NCBI RefSeq assembly: GCF_004210375.1
Contig: NW_027467782.1
Coordinates: 28,685,276-28,749,275 of the forward strand
Source of the DNA: Tachypleus tridentatus
Taxonomy: Eukaryota > Arthropoda > Merostomata > Xiphosura > Limulidae
Direction of reading: 5' to 3'
DNA length: 64,000 nt
Positions 10,519 through 20,880 of this stretch are shown here, in pieces; within the stretch, counting starts at the first letter, position 1, and every line of letters begins with the position of its first letter. Under the pieces are notes generated by a model. It saw only the letters and a list, made by a program, of their open reading frames with translations. It was not told the DNA's origin and did not search any database. The translations under genes and the position numbers were made by a program.

Positions 10519-12029
10519 GTGAATGAGTAGAAGCAAACATTATCTAGTTATTCATAGAGAGAAGAGCACAAATTATCATAGAGTGAAAAAAGAATTGAGG
10601 TTTGTCCAAACAAACAGGAAAGTCCTGAAATGGAAAACATGATTTAGGGCAATGAAGTGGACACTGTGGGGAAGAATTTTAAATTGTGGATTATGAAGGG
10701 AAAATGGTTTAGCACATGATTAACAATTTTGAAAAATAAAATAATTATATGTTACTAGTAGTAATAATTGCAACTTACAAACAATCTAGGCTAAACATAC
10801 CTAGTTAAATTACTAATAATGAACTAACAAAGCCATGAAATCTGTTGAGACCACAAAGTATGTAAGATTAATGTACTTGCAAAGTGATTAAATGTATCTA
10901 GTAATAACACAATTAATAATCAACATCTCATTTACAATTCATTTAAAATAACTTAGGTGATAAAGGACATATAAATATCTAACTTACCAAAATCCATACA
11001 TTAATGACATGAAATACTCAATTCTCCCATGTGTAAATAAGAGTAAAGCCACACAAATGATATCTGAGTCACAACTACCATAGGTATATCAACCAGATTT
11101 GAAGTGTAGTAAAGTTTATCAACATGTACCGGTCCCCTGGTAGAACTGGTATCAACAGAAACAAAAGTATGAGAAGAGCAATTCTCTCCAAAAGCAAACA
11201 ACTTGGAAGCATGAAAAGTAGTGGAAAACTAAAACTCTTGAAATGGTGTGGAATATGACAGGCTAAAATAAAAGTGTTAAAAACAAAGAAAAACAGAGTC
11301 CAAATGTCTTCTTATTGATTACATTCTTACTTAGAAACATTGTTTTACTGAAAAGAAGAAGAAATCAGTGGCTAAACCCATGAATCTAATTTCCTTAGAA
11401 TTAGTCTGTACATAACGTTGAACTAAATTCCTGGAAAATCTTACCAGTAGCATGTTCAGCTATAATGGGAATTTCTATAGTCAATACACTGATCATATAT
11501 TACTGCAGCAGTAATTTGGTTTGTCAACATACTAGATACCCAGAGCTCTCATAAAAGTGAACAAGTGATCTTAATGTAAGGCTCAGGGAAAAGAGGAAAA
11601 ATACCAAAGACAGGAATTTTGTTTCTTTTGTTGTTGTGGTTTTACTTCTGAAAATATTTTGACTATTTGAAAGCTGCAGGAATATTCTTCTATGATATTA
11701 TATGTTTATTCTGGTTTATCAAGTGCAGTATGCAATAATTGATTGAAATCCAAATTATTTATTAGATAAAAATTCATCTTGACCAAAAAATATATAATTT
11801 AAACTTTTTATATTTGAAATGAAAGATATAAACCCTTAACAGAATTAGATTTATCTACATTAATTTTATAAAGGTACAACTGAAGATTGCCATTTAAACT
11901 CTTAAAATGCTTCAGTAGTCTAACACTAATAATGCAAACACAGAAAACCATACAGTTGATTTAAAAGACCTTTACACTTCACATTTTAACAGATAATAGA
12001 TGCATAGATAAAAAAATAAACTACATTAC
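10519..12029. other. Intronic DNA of the ZC3H15-like relic; no exon recognised
   Basis: The exons expected after the first zinc finger (second zinc finger with a CPGGGDICMYRH-type motif) should lie here or in 1-6.5 kb if the gene were complete. I found no trace in either place. Confidence 0.45.
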
Positions 12030-12167
12030 CTTCATCTCTCAAGTCTACATAAATACTCTTCTTTTCACTCTTATTTTCAACATCATCGTGGGAAAACTTG
12101 CATTTGTCACCTTTCTTACACTGTTCTTACTTATAAAAAACATACAGTGCAGATTTAGGATCAGTTC
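12030..12167 (-). pseudogene. ZC3H15: ZC3H15-like exon with a damaged CCCH zinc finger
   Basis: The acceptor TTTAATTTCAG precedes 12,167 and the donor GTAATG follows 12,030. Translation: GTDPKSALYVFYK, stop, [15 protein letters not shown], then [13 protein letters not shown]. The vertebrate protein has GADPKSVVCAFFKQGQC followed by [10 protein letters not shown]. The first Cys of the C-x8-C-x5-C-x3-H finger is Tyr (TAT) here, and the Gln after FFK is TAA. Both are single-base changes. The other finger ligands are retained, so the damage is recent compared with the split of the families. Confidence 0.85.
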
Positions 12168-13454
12168 CTGAAATTAAAATAGTTATATCACCTTTCTGCA
12201 AGAGATGAATGTAACTGAACTGTAGCCGTGTTGAGAGTAACAAGATAAAACACTTCAATGCTGTGGTGTGTGATTTACATAAAGCAGACTTTGAACACTT
12301 GTTTTGATTCACCCTAAGAGTATCAGTGACCTAACTATTGAAAAACACACAAAAATTATGAAAACTAATTTAATATTAAAGATAGCTATGTACAGTATAA
12401 GAATTCATGCTTTCAGTTAATATGTTCACAATACTTGCACCACACACTTTTACATAAGTTGTTTTAATTTTTAAAGTTATAAAAACAGATAAAATGTACC
12501 AACATGCATTTTTAAAATGTATAAAAATAACATTCAATGAAGTTACAGTAATATAATAGCTTATGCTTTTTGTTTTGAATGAGGTGTAGCTATGTAAATA
12601 ATTTCATTGTACTTATAAAGCCAATTATTGTTGGTTAGTCACAATTATCTACCTGATTTATGTCTCTCTAAGTGTTATAACTGCAGAACTCATATGGAAT
12701 AAAACTGTATTTCTTTCCAACCACTCCTTAAGAAAATATTTAACTCTCACTGATAAAGAATAAATATTTATAATTACAAGTTATACATTAGTACAATTTT
12801 AGTGCCAGACCTTAAACAAATAATGAAAAATAAATATTTAGAACTTTAAATGGGTGAAATTGTAAACCTGATGTTCCAAACTTTAGAAATTCTTTTATAT
12901 ATGACTAATGCTGAAAAATCGTCACTTATGTCAGGGAAATGTATCTCTAAAAGTAGAAAGCAAAGAGGTTCCATCTTTAAACACATTTAAGACTACATAT
13001 CAAGAGCAATAGTAATATGGTAGAATACATCATGATGTATTTCAGTTTCTATATAATACATAAGGTATAAAAACCACAGTAATTCTGGAAAGTATTTTAA
13101 CTTTTTCTTGAATAACTCAGTTTGAAAGATTCAACTTATGTTATTTGCTATTTCTAAGAAATAATATCTTAAAAACCTTTATGACCTACTTAGACAGCCA
13201 GATCATTGATGTATCCAAAGATAATCTGTATTAATAACATTTTATGTAGTAATTCTTAAAGTCTTCAGTTAACTATAAAATCCTATGTTTTTTAGTACTA
13301 TTAAACCTCACATTGACATATTCTCCTGCTCATTTTACACCACTTCAAAACAAGCAAAAGCAACACTGGAAAAAAAGAAAAAAATCAAAATCTTTGTATT
13401 TATATGTTTACAAAAACATGCCATATCAACATGTAGGGAGAGGTTAAGTGATTA

Positions 13455-13625
13455 ACAATATATCATGTATTTCGTGATGACAAGAAACCAACTTGAAGTA
13501 AAAATGTATTTCAGAACAACTGTTGCAATCCCCTTCTTTGTTAATCTGAAGATGACCTAAGAAGGTCAAAACATTGTTTTCAGTTTTATTTTGGTATAAC
13601 CATTTGTCCTGAGATACATATCACG
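13455..13625. repeat. Fragment of a dispersed repeat with a GACCTAAGAAGGTC palindrome
   Basis: The stretch with CTGAAGATGACCTAAGAAGG followed by TCAAAACATTGTT resembles the conserved end region of a widespread retroelement type, but I cannot name the family safely. GACCTAAGAAGGTC at about 13,553-13,566 is a near-palindrome. Confidence 0.35.
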
Positions 13626-14004
13626 TACTTGTTATGTTGAAAGTCATACAACAATAGGAATATACAAATTTCAGAATTTCTTGCTCACACTCTCTATCAA
13701 ATTACATAGAAATAACTTATGGGAAAGCTTGTCTAATCTAGCATTTGTATTAGGTAAAAATAAAATAAACCTTTATACTCCATACACAAATTATACTGCA
13801 CAACAATTTTTTTAAAATGTTTTGCTTCCTGAAAAGGTTTTGCTGATTGTGACAGGTATCTGGTGGGTATGCACAAATATAGTTTTGGTTTTGCTTCATC
13901 AGTAGAAACTTTGAGAAATAGACAGCTAACTGTTTACTGGCAATAACTTATTTAATTGCGTTTATGTTTCTAATATGCTATTAAGTTCAACATAATTAAA
14001 AGTG

Positions 14005-14135
14005 TTTTGCTCCTGATTTTTTGTTTGTATTCAATGTCCGGTGCATCACGTTGCAGTGTCCAACAGTAGTCAGCAAGCATTGACAAATTCCAGTTGCCCT
14101 GATATTGTTTTCCCATTGTAGCAAAACTGAAGATT
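14005..14135 (-). mobile_element. C-terminal fragment of an uncharacterised arthropod transposon protein
   Basis: The minus strand encodes MGKQYQGNWNLSMLADYC followed by WTLQRDAPDIEYKQK. The YQG-W-MLADYCW-L-RD pattern is one I recognise from the C-termini of abundant, uncharacterised arthropod transposon-associated proteins. Preceding residues match only after changes of frame. It is a broken fragment inside the first-half introns of the ZC3H15-like relic. Confidence 0.5.
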
Positions 14136-14334
14136 TCAATGAAACTGTACGTAATGGGCAAATGTGGATGTGATTTTCATTATCAGCAGCCAAAAATCTA
14201 TAAGGAACACCCAACAGTGTTCAAGATGCAAAAACTTTGTTGTGCAGTGTTATCTAACATTAACTTCATTCTCCACAAGCAAGGAAAGGTGACAGAAAAA
14301 AACCTATTTCTTAATATAAAGAGTAGTATTTTAC

Positions 14335-14421
14335 CTTTCTCATCTTTCTGTGTTGTTACAGATTTTAATGTCAAGTTCAGGTCCTCAATTTCCTTCTTTT
14401 TCTTCCTACTTGTTGATCTAC
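14335..14421 (-). pseudogene. ZC3H15: ZC3H15-like exon, basic/coiled segment before the first zinc finger
   Basis: The acceptor ATTACCTTAG precedes 14,421 and the donor GTAAAA follows 14,335. Translation gives RKKKKEIEDLNLTLKSVTTQ and then KDEK plus the first base of Gly. The vertebrate protein has [20 protein letters not shown] followed by KISKG. The 87-base exon is open and its end phase joins correctly to the zinc-finger exon at 12,167. No lesion was seen in this exon. Confidence 0.78.
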
Positions 14422-14435
14422 CTAAGGTAATGTGA

Positions 14436-17400
14436 GTAGAGTGTGATTACTCTTATATTACCAACAATTTGTTTGAACCTTTGTATCAATAACTTTAATA
14501 AACATGGCATACTATTTCATTGATTAAGTAAACAAATCATGCATTACAAAGATAATTAGAGTTTTAAAATATTCAAAACATATTATGTAATAAATGTTCA
14601 TTAAAAATAAAGAAAATGTGACAGCTGTTAAGATGAAAATTACACTTTATGAATTTGACATTAATGTGGTACTTATAAGATAACTATATGGAAGTATTAT
14701 TTTACACAGCCTTTCATACTGTTTTTCTTCATACTTTTCTACAGACAATGTTGATGATAATTATGAAATTACAAAGTGTTAAAGACATGTTAAAAGGTCA
14801 ACAGAAAATTCTGCAGTTTCAAACACTGGTAAAAGTTAAGGTAGCCTTGGATACCTTGTTTGACTAATATTTTGAATGCTAATGCACTGTCTTCTCATAA
14901 GTTTATAAGAACTGACCACACCTTTTCAGCATGATATTAAAGCAGTAAAATGAGGTAAATAACACCCAGAATTTGCCTTTACCAGACCCAACTTAAATTC
15001 ATCTGATCTATTTAGGATGTGTGTGTGTTGGTGTGCATCACCACTGAATATACCCCAAATCAGTCATTTTCTGACCTCAACAAAGTATTTGGTTATTTCA
15101 AAATCAGATTTGATACACTAGCCAAAGAATACTATAAAAAACAGAAACAAGAAACAGTCTCATCTTTGCCTTACACACCATCTCATGTGCACCAGACAAA
15201 ACAATATCACCAAACAAGAAGCATCACAATGTAATTGAAAAACAATTAGTCAACATGACTGTAATCCATCATTACTACACCTGTGTGAGAAAATTAGTCA
15301 CTCACACAATCAGCAGAAATTCACAAGTAGCATGGAAATTTCTAAGGCAGACATAAAAAGACAGCTTTCTGTGCAAGATGTGAACTGCCTCTAAAAAGAT
15401 TAATTTTTGATTACTGAATATTGAAGATGGTAATAATTGGACACACAAGTTGATTATTTTCATAAAATTAATTGATTACTTTGCATGAAACTAACTCATG
15501 TATCAATTCTCATTCTGATTACGAAATTTTGAAATTTAACCATGAATTTTGCAACAACAAGTTATTTTATGGTCTGGCCTAAAGCTAAGCAATGTAAATC
15601 TAATTCAGATAGTCAAAGTGAGAGAAAAATAGTGCCACCATCAACAAAGATAACCATTTATTTTAGTTTCTGTTCAAATACATTAAAATTACAAATGGTT
15701 GATATAAATAAATCAACTTTTTTTAGACTGTTTGCAAATTTTTAACACTGCTTCCACAGGCCAGACACCCAGGATTTGTGCTGAATGGCTATCCTTAATA
15801 AATAACATCATTCTAGAATGAGCTAAAACTCACTTTTAGAGTTTTCTGGTTGAACAAAATCTCCTACAAAGTTTTATGAAAAAATATGCAGATTTAGTAA
15901 TGCTATTGAAAGTTTTTGACTCCCATAGTACACAGTAGTAAACTTGGAAGATGTGTATGTTATGTTATTAACTATTTGTTCTCATTCTTGCTTTTTGTTT
16001 TCAGAGTAGGTACAAAGGCCATGACCTTCACATCAGTGGGATAATTCTCATCTAGCTATTTCAAAAGTTTGTTCTTCAATCTATCTTTCATTTCTTTAAA
16101 CATCACTGACTAACATATCAGTGCAAGTGTAACTTTCTCTGGCAAAACTTGTTGCATATTGTTGGCATATGAGAATAGTTTTGTATCATCAGATTTAATT
16201 GTATTTCCAGTCATGTTCATAAGATCATCTGGATCTCTTGGAAGTAACGTAGTACAAAGAATCCTTAATCCTGCCATGCAGAATGCAAGCAATCACCTGC
16301 TCTTTTCAAGAGCACTGAAACTTGATGCTTTTCATCAAGCTTCTTGATTTGGAAAGTTTAATGTTGTTGTGGATTCAATACCAAATTGAATCGGCATTGC
16401 TCCTGTGCCACGTTGAAATACCACAACAATGTCTTGCGTTTACACTTCAGTTCTTGAATTATCTGCATCATTCATTCAGTGTCACAAACTCTATGGGATC
16501 CTCAGAAGTACTGCTACACATTTCATCTTCATCACTCTCCAGTGGAATAGATGAATCAGTCCTTCATTTTCTCTTTCTTCATACTTTTAATTTACCTTGC
16601 AGTTCTTTCACACCTGTTTTTTATGCAATTTTGACCTCTAAGTCTGAACCATTACATCTACACTGTCACTTTCTTCTTTTCCTGTATCAATGTTACTTTA
16701 TCAATACAGGATCAGCACACTTAATCACTGAATGTTGTAGCATGTTGACATCTGTTTTGTGGCCAGCTGTAGATCAAATTTTCACAAAGTGTGCAACAGT
16801 TATCTGTATTTTGGCCAATCAGGTTTTGGTAAAGGTATCAACCAATTAACTAAAGATCCAAAGTGACTGCAAAGTGCAATTATCTACCCATGCTGTTTTT
16901 GGTCTTGTATCTGAATTTGTTTTAATGAAAAACTATTTAATATTATAAAAACTAGTTTTTCATAGTTTAAAACTTGCACATAAAGAGTCATTAATACAAT
17001 TAAGTTATAAAGAGAAGTACTTGCCCTGTTAAGTGCTCTTGAAGCTTTACTAGTTGCTTCACGTGTACAAGTGACAGTAAGAATAAAACCATAATAACCT
17101 GTAGGACTCACTCAACCACTAGAAATACCTTTTTTTTATTACAATACAGCCACAATTCAAAGCACGTTTTTCACCATTGCCTTTAAAGTCTAAAAATTGT
17201 AAATTTACAATTTATGTAGTCCCTACTTATAAGTTATATACTAATAATTTCATTTTAAAATGTTGTCCAAATCTACTTACATAATTCGGCAGACACTACT
17301 TGTAATGAGAATGAACAATTATTAATTATGTGGTTAACTAACTCGTTTTCGTATTAACCCTCACAGACTAGCATTAGGCTTAGCAGCTACAGTAAATTCA

Positions 17401-17490
17401 AGTTACAGTACATTTTTTACAAGTACAAATATTGCACTGGTTAATATTTACAATGTCCTTGTACACGACAATAAAATTTAAATATGTTTC
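14436..17490. other. Intron of the ZC3H15-like relic with an unrecognised degenerate coding region near 16.1-16.6 kb
   Basis: On the minus strand two decayed open stretches occur. About 16,440-16,560 encodes an acidic serine-rich stretch ending DEMCSSTSEDPIEFVTLNE. About 16,110-16,292 encodes ACMAGLRILC and, later, LPRDPDDLMNM. Stops and shifts separate them. They look like old transposon protein, but I do not recognise the family. The rest shows nothing. Confidence 0.35.
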
Positions 17491-17492
17491 AC

Positions 17493-17556
17493 TTTGATAA
17501 TTTTTTCTTCTTGTAAATTTTCTTTCCTGATTCGTTTGGTTTTTCCTTGGGGGCAT
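17493..17556 (-). pseudogene. ZC3H15: ZC3H15-like first coding exon (start codon at 17,556), frameshifted
   Basis: The minus-strand ATG at 17,556-17,554 opens with MPP. The family-like continuation (KEKPNESGKKIYKKK, then EKIIK) is spread over different frames, with shifts at the CCCCC run and the AAAAAA run. The vertebrate protein starts MPPKKQ and has a KKAEQKKKEKIIEDKTFG stretch. A GTGAAA donor follows 17,493. The neighbourhood upstream (17.6-17.8 kb) is richer in CpG than its surroundings, as expected for a promoter region. Both shifts are at homopolymers. Confidence 0.6.
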
Positions 17557-18050
17557 CACTTCACATAAATAAATCTATAAACATTTTACTGCATCATATC
17601 TTTTAACCCCAACGTATTGAATGCAATATTTTGCTTGCAAATTGTCAGTGACCTGCGTAGTAAGCTACATGTGTTATCGAACGACTTCAACAATTCCAAA
17701 AAAGTGCCAAGCGAATCTGCAAAAAATTCTCGTCATATTAAGAATATTAAAAAGCGTACGTATGCTTATATTCTTGTCATTGTTAGCAGAATGGAATATT
17801 TTGTAATTCTAACAGTATTATGAGGTTAAAAGGTGACAAATAGGACTTGGATGATATCACAATAGTTGTCTCCAGATCCTAAGGTAAGTAATTAATGCGA
17901 TTTTAATCTGTAATGTTTAATATTGCATTAGTACTAAAACTGGTACTCATGCCCACGAAATGTGTAAAGCTAAAATTCTACGTCGGATGTTGATCAAAGC
18001 TGGTAGTAGCGGTAGTTGTGAGTTCATTATTGCAATTACAAACTATTAAT
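17557..18050 (-). promoter_or_regulatory. Putative promoter/5' UTR region of the ZC3H15-like gene
   Basis: Upstream of the first exon, CG dinucleotides cluster (for example near 17,655-17,765 and 17,980-18,012) in otherwise CpG-poor DNA. No TATA box or initiator can be assigned. This is inferred from position and composition only. Confidence 0.3.
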
Positions 18051-18235
18051 TAAAGTACTTCAAAGTGTATATGAGATTGGGATAAATGGCTCATTTATTA
18101 TTTGAGTTCATAATGTTTTGTGATACAATAACTTGTAAGTTACTCAAAATTTCGAATAGAAAGACTTGCATTTTCAAAGCAGTATAGTTTTGTAATAAAC
18201 TTTTCAAATTCCGAGTGAAAATTCGTTGGACATCA

Positions 18236-18370
18236 GTTTGTTTGTTTGTTTGTTCAGAATTAAGCACAAAGCTGCACAATGGGCTATCTGTGCTCTGCCT
18301 ACCATGGGCTTCGAAACCCGGGTTTTAGTGGTGTGAGCCTGCAAACAAACCGCTGTACCATTTGAGGCTT
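18236..18370 (-). repeat. tRNA-derived SINE, family 1, minus strand
   Basis: The plus strand reads TTTGTTTGTTTGTTTGTTCAG, then the tail region with CACAAAGCTGCACAATGGGC, then the complement of the B box (CGAAACCCGGGTTTTAG) and of the A box (CGCTGTACCATTTGAGG). It is the same family as at 7,211-7,334. Confidence 0.82.
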
Positions 18371-18606
18371 GGACATCAGTATGAGCACCTTTCTAAAATC
18401 TAAATTGTATTTCATTAGGTGTCAATTAAGTCCTAAAACGTAACCTTAAGAATATTAGCAATAGAAATAATACATTTAGCAGATTAAGAATAAAATATTA
18501 GTTCTTAAAGCTATAGTCTTTGATTGACAATGTAGTACCAAAGAAACTGCTGTTGTGGCATATAACACAACTCATTAAGGATGTTCATTCGAAGCATTCA
18601 ATTTCA

Positions 18607-18631
18607 CACACACACACACATATATATATAC
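18607..18631. repeat. (CA)n(TA)n microsatellite
   Basis: A short run of CACACACA followed directly by TATATATA. Confidence 0.9.
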
Positions 18632-18899
18632 ATTGTTTTGGGATCACTGGCCATTAATAGGAAGCCAAAGGGTCTGATATTAATGAAGATGAAAAAAGTT
18701 CTTAAACTGTTCAGTTACTTATTTTGCTTATGCTTGTGACGTTTTTGGATAAAATACATATAATTTCCACAATAAAAGATTATTACTTAAATCTCAAATA
18801 TTTGCGTATTTTATACAAATTTAATATAAAAACATTTTCACCATTTCAGTGTTGATTTGATAAAAATACACATGTACTGATTATACTTTATATATGTAT

Positions 18900-19124
18900 A
18901 TATTTGTTTGTTTGTTTTGAATTTCGTGCAAAACTGCTCGAGGGCTATCTGCGCTAGACATTCCTAATTTAGCAGTTTAAGACTAGAGGGAAGGCAGCTA
19001 GTCATCACCACCCAGCGCCAACTTTTGGGCTAATATTTTACCAACGAATTATGGGATTGATCGTCACATTATAACCTTCCCACGGTTAAAAGGGCGAGCA
19101 TGTTTAATGTGACGGGACTCTCAA
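18900..19124 (-). repeat. tRNA-derived SINE, family 2, tRNA head missing
   Basis: The plus strand starts at a TTTGTTTGTTTG tail, followed by GAGGGCTATCTGCGCTAGAC, a GACTAGAGGGAAGGCAGCTAG block, and ends at GTGACGGGACT. The tRNA-like head that should follow (B box then A box, complement) is absent, so the copy is truncated at the head end. Confidence 0.88.
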
Positions 19125-19439
19125 AGTAATTACAGGTATTAGAAAATATTTCTTCTGTCTGGTGATAAGGTGGAGTGAGAAACTTCGAATTCAGAAATAA
19201 TCCACGAAGTACAAATGACTCAATAAAGGAAACTGAATACTGAATACTACATGTTGTCTTCGTTTCTTTGTATCAGAAACATTACGCGAAAAGTAACACA
19301 ACAAAATATGTTTTGTTAGGTGGATAGACTTAAAAGTACATTATTTTGTTATTTTGCTTCTCTTGTACTCCTGGAAGGTTCTACATTTATGTTATTTCCT
19401 CTGAGACCTGAATATCCACCTCGGTGTTTGCCTTATATG

Positions 19440-19597
19440 GAGACTGCTACTCCTTTACCAACGAATAGTGTGATTGACTGTAACATTATAAAGCCCCATG
19501 GCTGGGTGGGCGAGCGTGTTTGGTGTGACCGGGATTCGAACCCGTGACCCTCGGATTACGAGTCGAACACCTTAACACGCTTGGCCATGTCGGGCCA
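19440..19597 (-). repeat. tRNA-derived SINE, family 2, head half
   Basis: It contains the body from TTTACCAACGAATAGTGTGA through the complement of a complete tRNA-like head. The minus strand has GGGTTCGAATCCCGG as B box and GGCCAAGCGTG as A box, with a CTCGTAA anticodon-loop sequence suggesting a tRNA-Thr(CGU) ancestor. It lacks the tail half present at 18,900. Confidence 0.88.
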
Positions 19598-19767
19598 TAT
19601 ATGTATATATACAGTCATAAACTTTCGCAGTTTGTAAAACAATTTTAAAAATATTTTTAGCATAATATTTTAACAATTGAGTTATCTATAATTATATAAG
19701 ATAACGTGTACACTCTTGCATAATTTTAAAAGGTAATTGTTTTATACATTTAATTATTTTCCTACTG

Positions 19768-20075
19768 TAAATTGTTGTTTTGTTTTTGAATTTCGCAAAA
19801 GCTACTCGAGGGCTACCTGCGCTAGTTGTCCCTAATTTAAGACTAGAGGGAAGGTTGCTAGTCATCACCACCCAATGCCAACTCTTGAGCTACTCTTTTA
19901 CCAACGTACAGTTGGATAGACCATCACATTATAACGCCTCCACGGCTGAAAGGTCAAGCATGTTTGGTAAAAGACTAACCTAGGGTTGGCAATAGGTAGT
20001 GTTAAGTCGTTGCTCTTCCGAGACCCTCAGATAACAAGTCGCATGCTTTAACCCACCTGGCCATCCCGGGCCACC
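19768..20075 (-). repeat. tRNA-derived SINE, family 2, nearly full length
   Basis: It runs from the GTTTTGTTTTTGAATTTCGC tail to the GGCCATCCCGGGCC head end. An extra segment of about 40-50 bases between the body and head (around 19,975-20,010) is absent from the copy at 19,440. Three copies lie within 1.2 kb on one strand. Confidence 0.88.
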
Positions 20076-20079
20076 AACT

Positions 20080-20760
20080 GTAAATAATATGATATGATGG
20101 TGGATTTGTTAATGTATCTTTGTATGTATTGGAGCCTTCTTAACCATGAAATATTGTTTTTACTGCAAAATACTTACAGGTAAATATCAGCCATTCTCTT
20201 TGAAATTAAACATCTGTTTTCAATTTTCTAACTTTGAACTTCATACAACTTTTGAACCACTTACTTAATCAAATGAGATTCTGGTTCTTATTCCATAGTA
20301 TCAACTATTATTTGTATCTTGATAAAATTATTGCAAATTTTAACAACAAAGACACCATGTATAAATATGTTTGGAATCCCATTGGAAAATAATAGTGGTG
20401 TAAAGGTTTAAAATTATTTAAGTATGAATATTTACACACATTGAAAAACCTTCAGTAGTCTAATGTATTTGACTGTGGTGAAACAAGCTAAAAGAATTAG
20501 GAATCTTTTTTTTTAGAGAAGTTTATAATTTGTAAATAAGAAGGCTATTTTAACCTTGATATAAGATCTTGATGTGGGCTACCATTGCATTTAACAGCTT
20601 ATAAGGCTCACTGGCATACAACAACTACAGTAGTGGTTGGAATACAATTGATGTAAGTAGTTTGTTATAACAACAGTTTTATAATATGAAGTTTGTGAAT
20701 GTTAACTTAGAAAAGGTATTCACTCCATAACAACTGTTATACAAGTGTTCATTGTCTGTT
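20080..20760. other. No recognisable feature
   Basis: AT-rich, with no open frame of note and no repeat recognised. Confidence 0.5.
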
Positions 20761-20761
20761 C

Positions 20762-20880
20762 CCTAGTAGGAAAGAGGTTAGTGTTTGAATTTACATTGCT
20801 AAAATCAGGGCTTTGATTCCCTTTGGTGGACACAGTAGATGGCCTGATGCTGCTTTGCTATAACAAAACAAACACATTCT
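20762..20880 (+). repeat. tRNA-derived SINE, family 1, diverged
   Basis: It is similar to 7,211-7,334. A degenerate A box lies near 20,770, AAAATCAGGGCTTTGATTCC forms the B-box region, and the tail is TGCTGCTTTGCTATAAC. Confidence 0.75.

Larger units (their letters stand above)
12030..17556 (-). pseudogene. ZC3H15: ZC3H15-like gene, N-terminal part on the minus strand
   Basis: Three minus-strand exons match the first half of ZC3H15 in order: start codon and basic N-terminus (17,493-17,556), the KKKEIEDLN block (14,335-14,421) and the first CCCH zinc finger (12,030-12,167). The second and third exons join in phase (codon GGA of GTDPKS split as G|GA). Introns are kept, so this is not a processed copy. 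Lesions: frameshifts in exon 1, and in the zinc-finger exon a TAA in place of a Gln codon and Tyr in place of the first zinc-ligand Cys. The 3' half lies on the other strand at 6.5-8.9 kb. ZC3H15 normally binds DRG1 and promotes its stability; this copy cannot encode it intact. Confidence 0.75.

Noticed and set aside
16322..16849. 175-codon plus-strand ORF
   Set aside because: The minus strand of the same stretch has the more protein-like (acidic, serine-rich) sequence; the plus frame is its shadow and has no domain.
19520..19597. tRNA-Thr gene on the minus strand
   Set aside because: The tRNA-like head is the promoter of a SINE: it is attached to the family-2 body and is repeated in nearby copies.
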